DNA of 64,000 bases from positions 186,001 to 250,000 of the forward strand of contig CAVZHO010000006.1 of NCBI GenBank assembly GCA_963775085.1, in the 5' to 3' direction. The notes beneath the pieces were generated by a model that saw only the letters and a program-made list of their open reading frames with translations, did no database searches and was not told the origin of the DNA. Made by a program: the position numbers and the translations under genes. Origin of the DNA: JAAFIP01 sp963775085. Its GTDB lineage: Bacteria; Pseudomonadota; Gammaproteobacteria; Burkholderiales; Burkholderiaceae_C. Every line of letters starts with the position of its first letter. Position 1 is the first letter of the stretch. Shown piece by piece: positions 52,516 to 62,802 of this stretch.

Positions 52516-53151
52516 CTAAAACTCTGCCAGCATCTGCCATGCCATAGGCAGGGCACTTGCAGGGTGTAGCAGTGCCAAGTGTTGCGCGTGCAACAGCAGG
52601 CGAGGCGAAATGCCCTGCGCTTTTTCCTCGCCGTACAGTGTATCGCCCACCATAGGATGGCCTATGGCGCTTAAGTGCACCCGCAATTGGTGGGTGCGCC
52701 CTGTGATCGGCTCCAACGCCAGTCGGGTGGTGTGTGCCAATAGGTCGCGCGATAGTACGCGGTAGTGGGTTACTGAGGCTTTACCGTGGTGAGGATCTAT
52801 CTTTTGCCGGGGGCGTGCAGGCCAGTCGGCGGCCAGAGGGAGGTCTATTGCACCCTCATCTTTGTCGACCAAACCATGCACTACGGCTACATATTCCTTG
52901 TGTACCTGGCGCGTTTCAAACAGGTTACACAGTCGGCGTTGCATCTCCAACCCACGCGCCAGCAACATCAGACCCGAGGTGGGTTGATCCAGGCGATGCA
53001 CAATCAATGCATCGGAATAGAATTCCTGAGCGCGCAGGCTCACGCAGTCGGCCTTGTCGGCCCCGCGACCAGGCACAGCCAAAAGCCCGGCAGGTTTGTT
53101 CACCACCACCAGGCTGGAGTCTGCGTACACTATGTCAAGCTGCTTCAGCAT
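52516..53151 (-). CDS. RluA-type pseudouridine synthase
   Basis: 211 residues with no S4 domain. The catalytic Asp55 lies in VHRLDQPTSGLMLLA, and the second motif is PITGRTHQLRVHLSAIGHPMVGD. It isomerises uridine to pseudouridine in rRNA and/or tRNA. Size and lack of S4 fit RluA itself (23S U746 and tRNA U32) or TruC, but the exact target is not decided here. Convergent with the DUF1631 gene. Confidence 0.9.
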   Translation of the reverse strand: MLKQLDIVYADSSLVVVNKPAGLLAVPGRGADKADCVSLRAQEFYSDALIVHRLDQPTSGLMLLARGLEMQRRLCNLFETRQVHKEYVAVVHGLVDKDEGAIDLPLAADWPARPRQKIDPHHGKASVTHYRVLSRDLLAHTTRLALEPITGRTHQLRVHLSAIGHPMVGDTLYGEEKAQGISPRLLLHAQHLALLHPASALPMAWQMLAEF

Positions 53152-53221
53152 GGTGCAACTGTAACGCCTGGCAGGCTGAGCGGCGCTGGCATGCCAGGTG
53201 GATGGTGCATTTCGATTTATT

Positions 53222-53260
53222 GCTATATAATTTATAGCTACTTACGACCTAGATGATTGG
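53222..53260 (+). repeat. Hairpin repeat half before the monooxygenase gene
   Basis: GCTATATAATTTATAGCTAC, TTACGACC, AGATGATT. It matches the left end (TATA...TAGCTGCTTACG) and the GATGATTT end of the repeat, with the loop region missing. It lies in the leader of the monooxygenase gene. Confidence 0.55.
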
Positions 53261-53277
53261 ACAATGGGTATATTTCT

Positions 53278-54513
53278 TTGAAAAATGAACGCGTTTTAAT
53301 TGCCGGAGGTGGTATTGGTGGCTTAGCTACTGCACTGGCACTGGTACGCACTGGCCAGCGCGTCACGGTGCTGGAGCGTACCGCTGAATTTGCAGAGATC
53401 GGCGCGGGTATTCAGCTCGGACCTAACTCGATGCAGATACTCGCAAGCTGGGGTTTGCTGGACGCGATACTGGCAGAGGCTTGTCTGCCCGAAGCCATTG
53501 TCATGCGTGACGTGCATTCTGGCCGTAGCCTGAGTCGCCTTTTGTTGGGCCGCGCGGTACTGCAGCGCTACGGTCAAGTCTATGCCTGCGTACACCGCGC
53601 AGATCTGCATGCCGTGCTGTTGCAAGCCGTACGCAACGAACCAGGCATCGAGCTGGTGTGTAACGCTATGGTGAACCATGTGAATCGGGAAATGTCCAAT
53701 CAAAGCCCCGATGCGCAAGATGCAGTCGAAGTGCAAGCGGCAGGACGCGCCTGGCAGGCTGATGCCCTGGTCGCTGCCGACGGCGTGTGGAGCAGCGTGC
53801 GCCCGGCCGTGTTTGGCGATGGTGTCCCGCGCGCAACTGGCCATGCGGCTTACCGTGCCCTGGTGCCCATGGCACGGGTGCCGGCCACGTTGCAAACTAA
53901 TGAAGTAGGGGTATGGTGGGGCCGTGATATGCATGTGGTGCACTATCCGGTGCGTCGTGGCGCATTTTTAAACTTGGTGGTGCTCAGCGAACAATGCACC
54001 ACCCAAGCGCTGCCCGGTTGGACCCAGGAGGTCAGTCCCGAGGCCATAGCGCCTAGCCTGCGCGGCGCCTGCACTGAGCTGCGCAGCCTGCTTGAATGCG
54101 CAAGTGCAGCGGCTCAGGACCGCAGTGTGCAGAGTGCCAGCCTGTGGCAAAGCTGGCATTTATATGACCGTCCCGCTGCCCGTAGCTGGGTGCAGGGCCG
54201 CATTGCACTATTGGGTGATGCCGCCCACCCTATGTTGCCCTATCTGGCGCAGGGTGCAGCCATGGCGCTGGAAGATGCCGCCGTGCTGGCGGGGTGTGTG
54301 GCCGCCCACAGCAACTGGGCCACTGCGTTGCAACAGTACCAGCACCAGCGCAAATCGCGTTGTGAGCGTGTAGTGGCTACCGCCCGCCGCAATGGCCAGA
54401 TTTTCCATATGGCCATGCCATGGTCGCTGGCACGCGATGCGGTGCTGGCGCTTAAGGGCACTGAGGTGCTGGGTATGCCATGGCTCTATGGCGCGCGGAT
54501 CGGATCATCCTGA
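53278..54513 (+). CDS. FAD-dependent aromatic monooxygenase (salicylate/3-hydroxybenzoate type)
   Basis: About 411 residues from TTG 53278 (another in-frame TTG at 53257 lies in the repeat). Group A flavoprotein hydroxylase: the FAD fingerprint VLIAGGGIGGLATALALVR is at the N terminus, DG-type contact ADGVWSSVRPAVFG is near residue 165, and GRIALLGDAAHPMLPYLAQG holds the ribityl contact. Close to 3-hydroxybenzoate 6-monooxygenase and salicylate hydroxylases. No ring-cleavage genes lie beside it, so the substrate is open. Confidence 0.85.
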   Translation: MKNERVLIAGGGIGGLATALALVRTGQRVTVLERTAEFAEIGAGIQLGPNSMQILASWGLLDAILAEACLPEAIVMRDVHSGRSLSRLLLGRAVLQRYGQVYACVHRADLHAVLLQAVRNEPGIELVCNAMVNHVNREMSNQSPDAQDAVEVQAAGRAWQADALVAADGVWSSVRPAVFGDGVPRATGHAAYRALVPMARVPATLQTNEVGVWWGRDMHVVHYPVRRGAFLNLVVLSEQCTTQALPGWTQEVSPEAIAPSLRGACTELRSLLECASAAAQDRSVQSASLWQSWHLYDRPAARSWVQGRIALLGDAAHPMLPYLAQGAAMALEDAAVLAGCVAAHSNWATALQQYQHQRKSRCERVVATARRNGQIFHMAMPWSLARDAVLALKGTEVLGMPWLYGARIGSS

Positions 54514-54606
54514 GGCTCGTACAAAAAGTTGAATGCGTCTTCGTATTTACTGGTGCGTCCAACGGACCCTGTCTTTGCGACCTACTCGCAAAGGGCGTAG
54601 GCAGCG

Positions 54607-55377
54607 CTAGCTCAGGCGGTTGTGGTAGTGGTGCGTGTCTGTACGGTAATAGCCACGACGCAGTTCCATAGGACTGTCTTTGTAGGTAAAGGCAATGCGC
54701 TCAACGCTCAACAGCGGCGTACCAGCTGGAACTTGTAGTAGCGTCTCAAGCCCTCCTGTTGCCGGCACCGCGCGTATCTTCTCGTCGGCGCGGACCATAC
54801 GCACATTGAACTCGGTTTCAAACAACGCATACATCGGGCCGTGGTAGTTGGAGAGTCTTTCTGCGGTCAAACCTTTGAAAGGTGTGGCTGGTAGCCACAG
54901 ATCTTCAACAATGGTGGGTACGCCACCGTAGCTGAGCACGCGGCGTGCTTGCAGAACGGCATCGCCGGTTTTCAGGTCGAGGGCGCGGGCCACATCCGCG
55001 CTGGCGCGGGTGCGGCGGCAATCGATGATGTCACGCTGGGCAGGGCCTTCGCTGCCGGGGGTACCCGTGTCGGGCACCAGTTTTAAAAAGCGAAACTGTA
55101 CATGCTGCTCGGCGTGGGTGGCTACAAAGGTGCCCTTGCCCTGGCGACGCACCACCAGGTGATCGGCTGCCAGCTCGTCAATGGCTTTGCGCACTGTGCC
55201 TTGGCTCACGCGGTAGCGGGCGGCCAAATCCATCTCGGAAGGGATCGCGTCGCCCGGCTTCCACTCACCGGACTGCAGGCTTTGCAAAATCAGCCCCTTG
55301 ATCTGCTGGTACAGAGGACTAAAGGCTGGCGTGGCACCTGCAAAATCATCAGAGAGGGGTTTGGGAATGGCGGCCAT
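54607..55377 (-). CDS. GntR/HutC-family transcription regulator
   Basis: 256 residues from ATG 55377 (a GTG eight codons upstream is possible). The winged helix is AARYRVSQGTVRKAIDELAA with the wing RRQGKGTFVA; a UTRA ligand domain occupies about residues 100-250. It diverges from mdh, and the palindrome TCTTATATAAGA lies between them. Control of the mdh-citE-acnB block by a dicarboxylate or similar ligand is the natural guess. Confidence 0.88.
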   Translation of the reverse strand: MAAIPKPLSDDFAGATPAFSPLYQQIKGLILQSLQSGEWKPGDAIPSEMDLAARYRVSQGTVRKAIDELAADHLVVRRQGKGTFVATHAEQHVQFRFLKLVPDTGTPGSEGPAQRDIIDCRRTRASADVARALDLKTGDAVLQARRVLSYGGVPTIVEDLWLPATPFKGLTAERLSNYHGPMYALFETEFNVRMVRADEKIRAVPATGGLETLLQVPAGTPLLSVERIAFTYKDSPMELRRGYYRTDTHHYHNRLS

Positions 55378-55407
55378 GGGTTGTGGAATGCAATTCGTCA
55401 CATCTTA

Positions 55408-55460
55408 TCTTATATAAGACATAAGACAAATTGACGCAAACCCCTATTCGCAGGTAAACT
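55408..55460 (+). promoter_or_regulatory. mdh promoter and probable GntR operator
   Basis: The palindrome TCTTATATAAGA (55408-55419) is followed by a second ATAAG copy. The candidate mdh promoter is -35 TTGACG (55431-55436), 18-base spacer, -10 TAAACT (55455-55460). The operator would sit 12 bases upstream of the -35, and over the gntR leader. Confidence 0.65.
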
Positions 55461-55555
55461 CTAAGGCTTTGCAAAGCCTGCCGGATCCTACTGGCTCAGT
55501 GCTACGCCCCCGAAGTTACCGAATCTGTATCACCCTTCTTTTTGGAGCCTTCCCC

Positions 55556-56542
<987 letters not shown>

Positions 56543-56544
56543 GC

Positions 56545-57651
56545 ATGAGCAACGCCGGGCCGTCCCAAGTTGCGAAGGCCCCCTTGGGGGGCAGCGCAGC
56601 ACACGCAGCGACAAGCGTGGGGGCAAGTCACCACCCTCGTGACGTGTTGTTGGGCTCGCAGGGCGGAGACATTGTGCTTCCGGTGTGCGACCACTACAGC
56701 GGTGTGGAAGTGCGCATGCGCAAGTCGCTGGCCCTGCAGGCCGAGATGATCGAAGAGTTTGGCGCCTGCGTGTTTGATGCCAGCCTGGACTGCGAAGACG
56801 GCGCCCCAGTAGGTGGTGAAGTAGACCATGCGAATCTGGTGGTAGCCCTTATCAATCAGGCGCAAGCAGCTACCAAGAAAGAAGCCAAAGCGCGGCCGCG
56901 CATGGGTGTGCGGGTGCATCCGGTAGACCACGTGGCGTTTGAATCCGACATCGACATCCTGGTCAAAGGCGCGGGCGCACACTTGGCCTATATCACCTTG
57001 CCCAAGATTGAGCGGATCGAGGATGTGCAACTGGCCTTACGCAGCATTGACGCGGCCGGGGGTGCGCATATTCCCCTGCAAGTGCTGCTGGAGTCATCCG
57101 CTGCCGTACACCGGGCCTTTGACATTGCGGCGCATGCGCGGGTGCAGTCGATCAGTTTTGGTTTGATGGATTTTGTGTCGTCCCACGGCGGGGCGATTCC
57201 CGCGGAAGCGATGGGCAGCAGCGGGCAGTTTGCCCACCCGCTGGTGCTGCGCGCCAAAACCGAGATTGCCGCTGCCTGCCATGCCTATGGCAAAGTGCCG
57301 TCCCATTGCGTGGTGACCGAGTTTGCCGACGCGGCGGCGATGCAGGCCGCCGCTCGCAAAGCCTGCCGCGAGCTTGGCTACACCCGCATGTGGAGCATCC
57401 ATCCGGCGCAGATTCGCCCCATCCTGGCGGCCTTTGCGCCCAGCCTGCAAGAGCTGGAAGTTGCCAGCAGCTTGATCGTTGCTGCCGCAAATGCGGATTG
57501 GGCCCCCATTAGTTTCGCCGGCCAGTTGCATGACCGCGCAAGTTACCGTTATTACTGGCAGGTACTCGAGCGAGCCCAGCGCACCGGCACTGCCATGCCG
57601 GAGCCCATGCAGATATATTTTCAATCAACCCGAGGAAACCAGTATGCGTAA
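56545..57651 (+). CDS. CitE-like HpcH/HpaI-family lyase
   Basis: 368 residues, TIM-barrel lyase of the CitE/malyl-CoA group. Core segments: LPVCDHYSGVEVRMRKSLAL, DCEDGAPVG (metal Glu/Asp), VRVHPVDHVAF, FGLMDFVSSHGG and MWSIHPAQIRPI. The first 25 or so codons (GPSQVAKAPLGG, AHAATSVGAS) come from a repeat element at 56556-56625, so the native start has been replaced or buried. A second repeat (56841-56874) encodes INQAQAATK in a loop. The role is probably cleavage of an acyl-CoA hydroxy acid next to the TCA genes. Confidence 0.85.
   Translation: MSNAGPSQVAKAPLGGSAAHAATSVGASHHPRDVLLGSQGGDIVLPVCDHYSGVEVRMRKSLALQAEMIEEFGACVFDASLDCEDGAPVGGEVDHANLVVALINQAQAATKKEAKARPRMGVRVHPVDHVAFESDIDILVKGAGAHLAYITLPKIERIEDVQLALRSIDAAGGAHIPLQVLLESSAAVHRAFDIAAHARVQSISFGLMDFVSSHGGAIPAEAMGSSGQFAHPLVLRAKTEIAAACHAYGKVPSHCVVTEFADAAAMQAAARKACRELGYTRMWSIHPAQIRPILAAFAPSLQELEVASSLIVAAANADWAPISFAGQLHDRASYRYYWQVLERAQRTGTAMPEPMQIYFQSTRGNQYA
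56556..56625 (+). repeat. GC-rich dispersed repeat at the citE-like start
   Basis: Begins GGGCCGTCCCAAGTTGCG, includes the hairpin GGCCCCCTTGGGGGGC, and ends GACAAGCGTGGGGGC. From memory, similar units are scattered between genes in Comamonadaceae. Here it is read through in frame from ATG 56545. Confidence 0.65.
56841..56874 (-). repeat. Intragenic hairpin repeat in the citE-like gene
   Basis: Minus strand: GGTAGCTGCTTGCGCC, TGATTGAT, AAGGGCTACC. The whole unit is an imperfect hairpin. The gene reads the opposite strand and encodes AQAAT, as in the mobA-like gene. Confidence 0.72.
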
Positions 57652-58159
57652 ATCATTCACCTTGGCAGCGATGGCTGCGGCCTTAACCCTGCTCACTATT
57701 AGCGCGATGGCGCAAACTGCAACGCAAAAGCCTGTACCGCACAAGCCCGCTGTGCACAAGCCCGCCGGGCACCACGCGCCAGCCCATGCTGCTGCCCCTG
57801 CGGCCTTGAGCGACGAACAGTTGTCCATTGCCCAAATCGTGACGACGGGGCGCATCAGTTGCGCCGATGGCCAAAGTGTCACCATCACGCCCGATGCAAA
57901 GATCAACGGAGCGTTCGATTTGAAATTTGGCAACACCAAGTACGACGTGGTGCCGGTGCCTGCAAAGTCGGGCGCGATTCGCCTGGAAGACCGCAAGACC
58001 GGTATTGTTTTTATGCAATTGGCCAATAAGTCTATGCTTTTCAACGAGCGCGCAGGCAAGCGCCTGGCGGACGACTGCATCAGCCCCGAGCAGCGTGTTG
58101 TGGCCGAACAAATGATGTCGCAGCCAGGCAACGGGATTCTGGAAGGCCTGAGCAGGTAA
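57644..58159 (+). CDS. Periplasmic protein of unknown function
   Basis: 171 residues from ATG 57644, overlapping the citE-like stop; SD CGAGGA. The signal peptide ends near AMAQ (residue 25). A His/Pro/Ala-rich stretch follows (VPHKPAVHKPAGHHAPAHAA), possibly metal-binding. The compact C-terminal domain has two cysteines (ISCADGQ, DDCISPEQ) likely to form a disulfide. No known domain is recognised. Coupled to the citE-like gene and upstream of acnB. Confidence 0.75.
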   Translation: MRKSFTLAAMAAALTLLTISAMAQTATQKPVPHKPAVHKPAGHHAPAHAAAPAALSDEQLSIAQIVTTGRISCADGQSVTITPDAKINGAFDLKFGNTKYDVVPVPAKSGAIRLEDRKTGIVFMQLANKSMLFNERAGKRLADDCISPEQRVVAEQMMSQPGNGILEGLSR

Positions 58160-58178
58160 GTATCAGTCAGGGTGAATT

Positions 58179-58228
58179 TAGCTATATATTTAGTAGCTGC
58201 TTACGCTTATAGCGTATGAGCTAGCAGA
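58179..58228 (+). repeat. Intergenic hairpin repeat before acnB
   Basis: TAGCTATATATTTAGTAGCT, GCTTACGCTTATAGCGTATG, AGCTAGCAG. The left part matches the repeat family; the hairpin part is TACGCTTATAGCGTA, a variant stem. It ends 27 bases before the acnB ATG, so it lies in the leader. Confidence 0.68.
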
Positions 58229-58254
58229 ATTTTTTTTGTTAACAGGAGTAAACC

Positions 58255-60861
58255 ATGGCATCCGCCTTCATGCAAACCTACCAAGCCCACGTCGCCGAGC
58301 GCGCCGCGTTAGGCATCCCCGCGCTGCCACTGAGTGCCAAGCAGACTGGAGAGTTGATCGAGCAGCTTAAAAAACCCACACCAGGCGAAGAAAAGGCCCT
58401 GGTCGAGATGATCACCCACCGCGTGCCGGCAGGGGTGGACGATGCCGCCAAGGTCAAAGCCTCCTATCTGGCTGCTGTGGCTCACGGCACTGAGAAGTGC
58501 AGCCTGATCTCGCGCGAGCAAGCGACACAGTTGTTGGGAACGATGCTTGGCGGCTACAACCTCACGCCGCTGATCGACCTCCTCGATGATGCCGTCACTG
58601 CCAGCACCGCTGCCACGGCGCTCAAAAGCACCTTGCTGATGTTTGACCAGTTCCATGACGTGAAGGAAAAGGCCGACAAAGGCAACGCGCACGCCAAAGC
58701 CGTGTTACAAAGTTGGGCCGATGCCGAGTGGTTTACCTCCCGCCCCGAGGTGCCCAGGAGCATCAAACTCACGGTATTCAAAGTGCCCGGCGAGACCAAT
58801 ACTGACGACTTGTCCCCCGCGCCCGATGCCTGGAGCCGCCCCGACATTCCTTTGCACGCGCTGGCTATACTCAAAAACAAACGCGATGGTGCTCCTTTCA
58901 CTCCCGAAGAAGACGGCAAGCGCGGCCCGATCGCGCAAATCAACGCACTGCATGCCAAAGCCCAAGCTTCTGGCTCGGTAGTCGCCTACGTAGGCGATGT
59001 GGTCGGCACGGGCTCGTCACGCAAGTCGGCGACCAACAGCGTGCTGTGGTTTACTGGCGCCGACATCCCCTTTATTCCCAACAAGAAGTTTGGCGGTGTG
59101 TGCCTGGGCTCCAAAATCGCCCCGATTTTCTACAACACCATGGAAGACGCTGGCGCCCTGCCTATCGAGCTGGACGTGAGCCAGATGAACATGGGCGACG
59201 TGGTGGAACTGCGTCCCTATGAAGGCAAAGCATTCAAAGATGGCAAAGAGATCGCCAGCTTCCAGGTACGCAGCGATGTGCTGTTTGACGAAGTGCGCGC
59301 CGGTGGTCGCATTCCCTTGATCATTGGCCGAGGCCTCACGGCCAAGGCACGTGCCGCGCTGGGTCTGCCGGTGTCTACCCTGTTCCGTTTGCCCACGCCA
59401 CCGGTGGCTTCCACCAAGGGCTTTACCCTGGCGCAAAAAATGGTCGGTCGTGCTGTCGGTCTACCCGAAGGCCAGGGAGTGCGCCCCGGTACGTATTGCG
59501 AGCCGAAGATGACCAGCGTGGGATCGCAAGACACCACCGGCACCATGACCCGCGACGAGCTGAAAGACCTGGCCTGCCTGGGCTTTAGCTCCGATTTGGT
59601 GATGCAGTCCTTCTGCCACACGGCAGCCTACCCCAAGCCGGTGGATGTGAAGATGCACCACGAGTTGCCCGACTTCATGCGCACACGCGGCGGTATTAGC
59701 TTGAAGCCTGGCGACGGCATCATCCACAGCTGGCTCAACCGCATGCTGTTGCCCGACACCGTCGGCACCGGCGGCGACAGCCACACCCGTTTCCCTATCG
59801 GCATCAGCTTCCCCGCAGGCTCTGGGCTAGTGGCCTTTGCTGCCGCTACCGGCGTGATGCCACTGGACATGCCCGAGAGCGTGCTGGTACGCTTTAAAGG
59901 CAAGATGCAGCCGGGCGTGACCTTGCGCGATCTGGTGCACGCCATTCCGCTGTACGCCATCAAGGCCGGGCACCTCACGGTGGCCAAGCAGGGCAAGGTC
60001 AACCTGTTCTCTGGCCGCATTTTGGAGATCGAAGGACTGCCAGATTTGAAGATCGAGCAAGCCTTTGAGCTGGCCGATGCCTCTGCCGAGCGCTCTGCTG
60101 CGGGTTGTACCGTGGCCCTGAACGATGCGCCCGTGAAAGAGTATTTGACCAGCAACGTCGCCCTGCTGAAAAACATGATCGCCAACGGCTACGGTGACGC
60201 ACGCACCATCAATCGTCGCATTGGCGAGATGGAAAAATGGCTGGCCAAGCCCACCCTGCTCAAGGCGGACAAAGATGCGGAATATACCGCTGTGATCGAG
60301 ATCGACATGAACGAGATCACCGAGCCGATCGTCTGCTGCCCCAACGACCCGGACGATGCCAAGACATTGAGCGACGTGGCTGGCAGCAAGATCGACGAGG
60401 TGTTCATCGGCTCGTGCATGACCAATATCGGCCACTTCCGCGCAGCCTCCAAGCTGCTGGAAGGCAAGCGCGATATTCCCGTCAAGCTGTGGATGGCTCC
60501 GCCCACCAAGATGGATGCCGACCAGCTTACCAAAGAAGGTCACTACGGCGTATTTGGTGCGGCTGGTGCGCGTATGGAGATGCCCGGTTGCAGCCTGTGC
60601 ATGGGCAATCAGGCGCAAGTCAAAGAAGGCGCAACCGTCATGTCCACCTCAACGCGCAACTTCCCCAACCGCTTGGGTAAAAACACTTTTGTGTACCTGG
60701 GCAGCGCCGAGCTGGCCGCCATTTGCTCCAAGCTGGGCCGCATCCCGACCCGCGCCGAATACCTGGCCGATGTGGGTGCACTCAACGCAGACAGCGCCAA
60801 TGTCTACAAGTACATGAACTTTGACCAAATGGAAGAGTTCAACGAGAAAGTGGCCGCCTGA
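58255..60861 (+). CDS. acnB: Aconitate hydratase B
   Basis: 868 residues with the AcnB order: HEAT-like N-terminal domain, swivel domain (YVGDVVGTGSSRKSATNSVL), then the three catalytic domains. The [4Fe-4S] cysteines lie in SFCHTAAYPKP, GSCMTNIGHFR and CSLCMGNQAQ. It converts citrate to isocitrate. An SD-like ACAGGAG precedes the ATG. A hairpin terminator follows at 60906. Part of the gntR-mdh-citE-acnB block. Confidence 0.97.
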   Translation: MASAFMQTYQAHVAERAALGIPALPLSAKQTGELIEQLKKPTPGEEKALVEMITHRVPAGVDDAAKVKASYLAAVAHGTEKCSLISREQATQLLGTMLGGYNLTPLIDLLDDAVTASTAATALKSTLLMFDQFHDVKEKADKGNAHAKAVLQSWADAEWFTSRPEVPRSIKLTVFKVPGETNTDDLSPAPDAWSRPDIPLHALAILKNKRDGAPFTPEEDGKRGPIAQINALHAKAQASGSVVAYVGDVVGTGSSRKSATNSVLWFTGADIPFIPNKKFGGVCLGSKIAPIFYNTMEDAGALPIELDVSQMNMGDVVELRPYEGKAFKDGKEIASFQVRSDVLFDEVRAGGRIPLIIGRGLTAKARAALGLPVSTLFRLPTPPVASTKGFTLAQKMVGRAVGLPEGQGVRPGTYCEPKMTSVGSQDTTGTMTRDELKDLACLGFSSDLVMQSFCHTAAYPKPVDVKMHHELPDFMRTRGGISLKPGDGIIHSWLNRMLLPDTVGTGGDSHTRFPIGISFPAGSGLVAFAAATGVMPLDMPESVLVRFKGKMQPGVTLRDLVHAIPLYAIKAGHLTVAKQGKVNLFSGRILEIEGLPDLKIEQAFELADASAERSAAGCTVALNDAPVKEYLTSNVALLKNMIANGYGDARTINRRIGEMEKWLAKPTLLKADKDAEYTAVIEIDMNEITEPIVCCPNDPDDAKTLSDVAGSKIDEVFIGSCMTNIGHFRAASKLLEGKRDIPVKLWMAPPTKMDADQLTKEGHYGVFGAAGARMEMPGCSLCMGNQAQVKEGATVMSTSTRNFPNRLGKNTFVYLGSAELAAICSKLGRIPTRAEYLADVGALNADSANVYKYMNFDQMEEFNEKVAA

Positions 60862-60905
60862 ACGCTGCAAGTGATCCTCCAGCATATGTAAGTATGCGGA
60901 CGCAA

Positions 60906-60935
60906 AGCCTCGCAACGCAAGTTGTGGGGCTTTTT
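60906..60935 (+). terminator. Rho-independent terminator after acnB
   Basis: Stem AGCCTCGCAAC / GTTGTGGGGCT with GCAA loop (11 pairs, two of them G-U), followed by TTTTTCTTT. Confidence 0.85.
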
Positions 60936-61023
60936 CTTTGGTGCTCCACCTCAATTTCCACTCCCTTGCTCGCGTAAAATCGTGTAAACCGTCACACGGC
61001 TGAAATAATTTTTAAGGTATTCC

Positions 61024-61671
61024 ATGTTCTTTGGCAAACTCCTCCCCCGCGAAGGCAACTTCTTTGAGATGTTCAACCAGCATGCTGACCGCATCGTCGA
61101 AGCGGCACGGGCATTTGCCAACCTGGTCACGCATTACAGCGACACACATATGCGCGAGCAGTACAACCGCGAAGTCGACAACGCCGAGCGTGCCGCTGAC
61201 CGCGTCACGCATGACGTGAACAAGATGCTGCACCAAACCTTCATCACGCCGATCGACCGCGAGCAGATCCACAAACTCATCAACACGATGGATGACGTGG
61301 CCGACTTGATCCAGGACTCGGCCGAAACCATGGCGCTGTACGACGTGAAGTTCATGACGGACGATATCAAGCGATTGACGGACATCAGCGTGAAGTGCTG
61401 CGAGCGCCTGGCCGCTGCCGTAAAAATGCTCGGCACTATCAGCGACAAAGCCACCGCCGAGGCAGCGTTGAAAACCTGCGAAGAAATCGATAAATTGGAA
61501 AGTGATGCCGACCGCGTGATGCGCAGCGCCATGAGCAAGCTGTTCCGCGAGGAGCCGGATGTGCGCGAGTTGATCAAGCTCAAGGCGGTGTACGAGCTGT
61601 TGGAGACCATTACGGACAAATGCGAAGACGTGGCGAACCTGATTGAGGGCGTGATCCTCGAGAACTCTTAA
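61024..61671 (+). CDS. DUF47/PhoU-like Pit accessory protein
   Basis: 215 residues, all-helical, of the TIGR00153/DUF47 family related to PhoU (metal motifs in NRDVDNAER-like stretch EVDNAERAADRV and ESDADRVMRSAM). Such genes always accompany pit phosphate transporters and are thought to regulate them. 21 bases upstream of pit. No Pho box is visible before it, so expression is probably constitutive. Confidence 0.9.
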   Translation: MFFGKLLPREGNFFEMFNQHADRIVEAARAFANLVTHYSDTHMREQYNREVDNAERAADRVTHDVNKMLHQTFITPIDREQIHKLINTMDDVADLIQDSAETMALYDVKFMTDDIKRLTDISVKCCERLAAAVKMLGTISDKATAEAALKTCEEIDKLESDADRVMRSAMSKLFREEPDVRELIKLKAVYELLETITDKCEDVANLIEGVILENS

Positions 61672-61692
61672 ACCCATAGCGAGCACATCACT

Positions 61693-62730
61693 ATGGCTAA
61701 TGCGCAAACCGCCCTCTGGGTCGTCTTTATGCTGCTGTTTCTGGCCTTGGCCTTTGACTACATGAACGGCTTTCACGATGCCGCCAACTCGATTGCTACC
61801 GTGGTCTCTACCGGCGTACTGCGCCCGGGGCAGGCGGTCGTCTTCGCCGCATTCTTCAACTTTGTCGCCTATTTTGTTTTCCACCTCAGCGTGGCAGCCA
61901 CTATTGGCAAGGGCATTGTGCTGCCCAATGTGGTGGACATGCATGTGATTTTTGGTGCCTTGATTGGCGCTATCAGCTGGAACGTTATCACCTGGTACTA
62001 CGGCATACCCAGCAGCTCATCGCATGCACTGATTGGTGGCATTGTAGGTGCGGTGATTGCCAAGACCGGTGCCAGTGCCTTGATAGCGACCGGGGTGCTC
62101 AAGATCGTGGCGTTTATTTTTATCTCGCCGTTCTTGGGTTTTATTTTGGGTTCTTTGATGATGGTGCTGGTGGCCTGGATTTGCAGGCGCGCCAAGCCGT
62201 CCAATACTGACCGCTGGTTTCGCCGCCTGCAACTGGTCTCTGCCGCCGCCTACAGTCTGGGTCATGGTGGCAACGACGCGCAAAAGACGGCGGGCATTAT
62301 CTGGCTGCTGCTGATTGCGGCCACCACGGCGGGCGTGCAAGGCCTGCCCAGCTGGATGATGGCGACCAAAGACCATCTGCCCACCTGGGTGGTGATTGCC
62401 TGCTACATCACCATTGGTGCGGGTACCATGTTCGGCGGCTGGCGGATCGTTAAAACCATGGGCCAGAAGATCACCAAACTCAAACCCGTGGGCGGTTTTT
62501 GTGCCGAAACGGGTGGTGCAATCACCCTGTTTACCGCCACCGCGATGGGCATTCCCGTTTCCACTACCCACACCATCACGGGTGCCATCGTCGGCGTGGG
62601 CAGCACGCACCGCATGAGCGCTGTGCGCTGGGGTGTGGCGGGCAATATCGTCTGGGCCTGGGTCTTCACCATCCCCGCCTCGGCTTTTGTGGCTGCGGTG
62701 TCGTACTGGGTAAGTTTGCAGATTTTCTAG
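61693..62730 (+). CDS. pit: Low-affinity inorganic phosphate transporter Pit
   Basis: 345 residues, about ten membrane helices. The PiT signature repeats are FDYMNGFHDAANSIATVVST near the N terminus and the C-terminal half GIPVSTTHTITGAIVGVG; GHGGNDAQKTAGI lies between. It takes up metal-phosphate with protons. It would keep phosphate uptake going if the pst system is broken. Confidence 0.94.
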   Translation: MANAQTALWVVFMLLFLALAFDYMNGFHDAANSIATVVSTGVLRPGQAVVFAAFFNFVAYFVFHLSVAATIGKGIVLPNVVDMHVIFGALIGAISWNVITWYYGIPSSSSHALIGGIVGAVIAKTGASALIATGVLKIVAFIFISPFLGFILGSLMMVLVAWICRRAKPSNTDRWFRRLQLVSAAAYSLGHGGNDAQKTAGIIWLLLIAATTAGVQGLPSWMMATKDHLPTWVVIACYITIGAGTMFGGWRIVKTMGQKITKLKPVGGFCAETGGAITLFTATAMGIPVSTTHTITGAIVGVGSTHRMSAVRWGVAGNIVWAWVFTIPASAFVAAVSYWVSLQIF

Positions 62731-62802
62731 AAAAAAACCGTTGCCTATTTGCTTCAAAAAATATAGCAGATAATGACCACAGTGCGCGGACTATGAGTCG
62801 TT

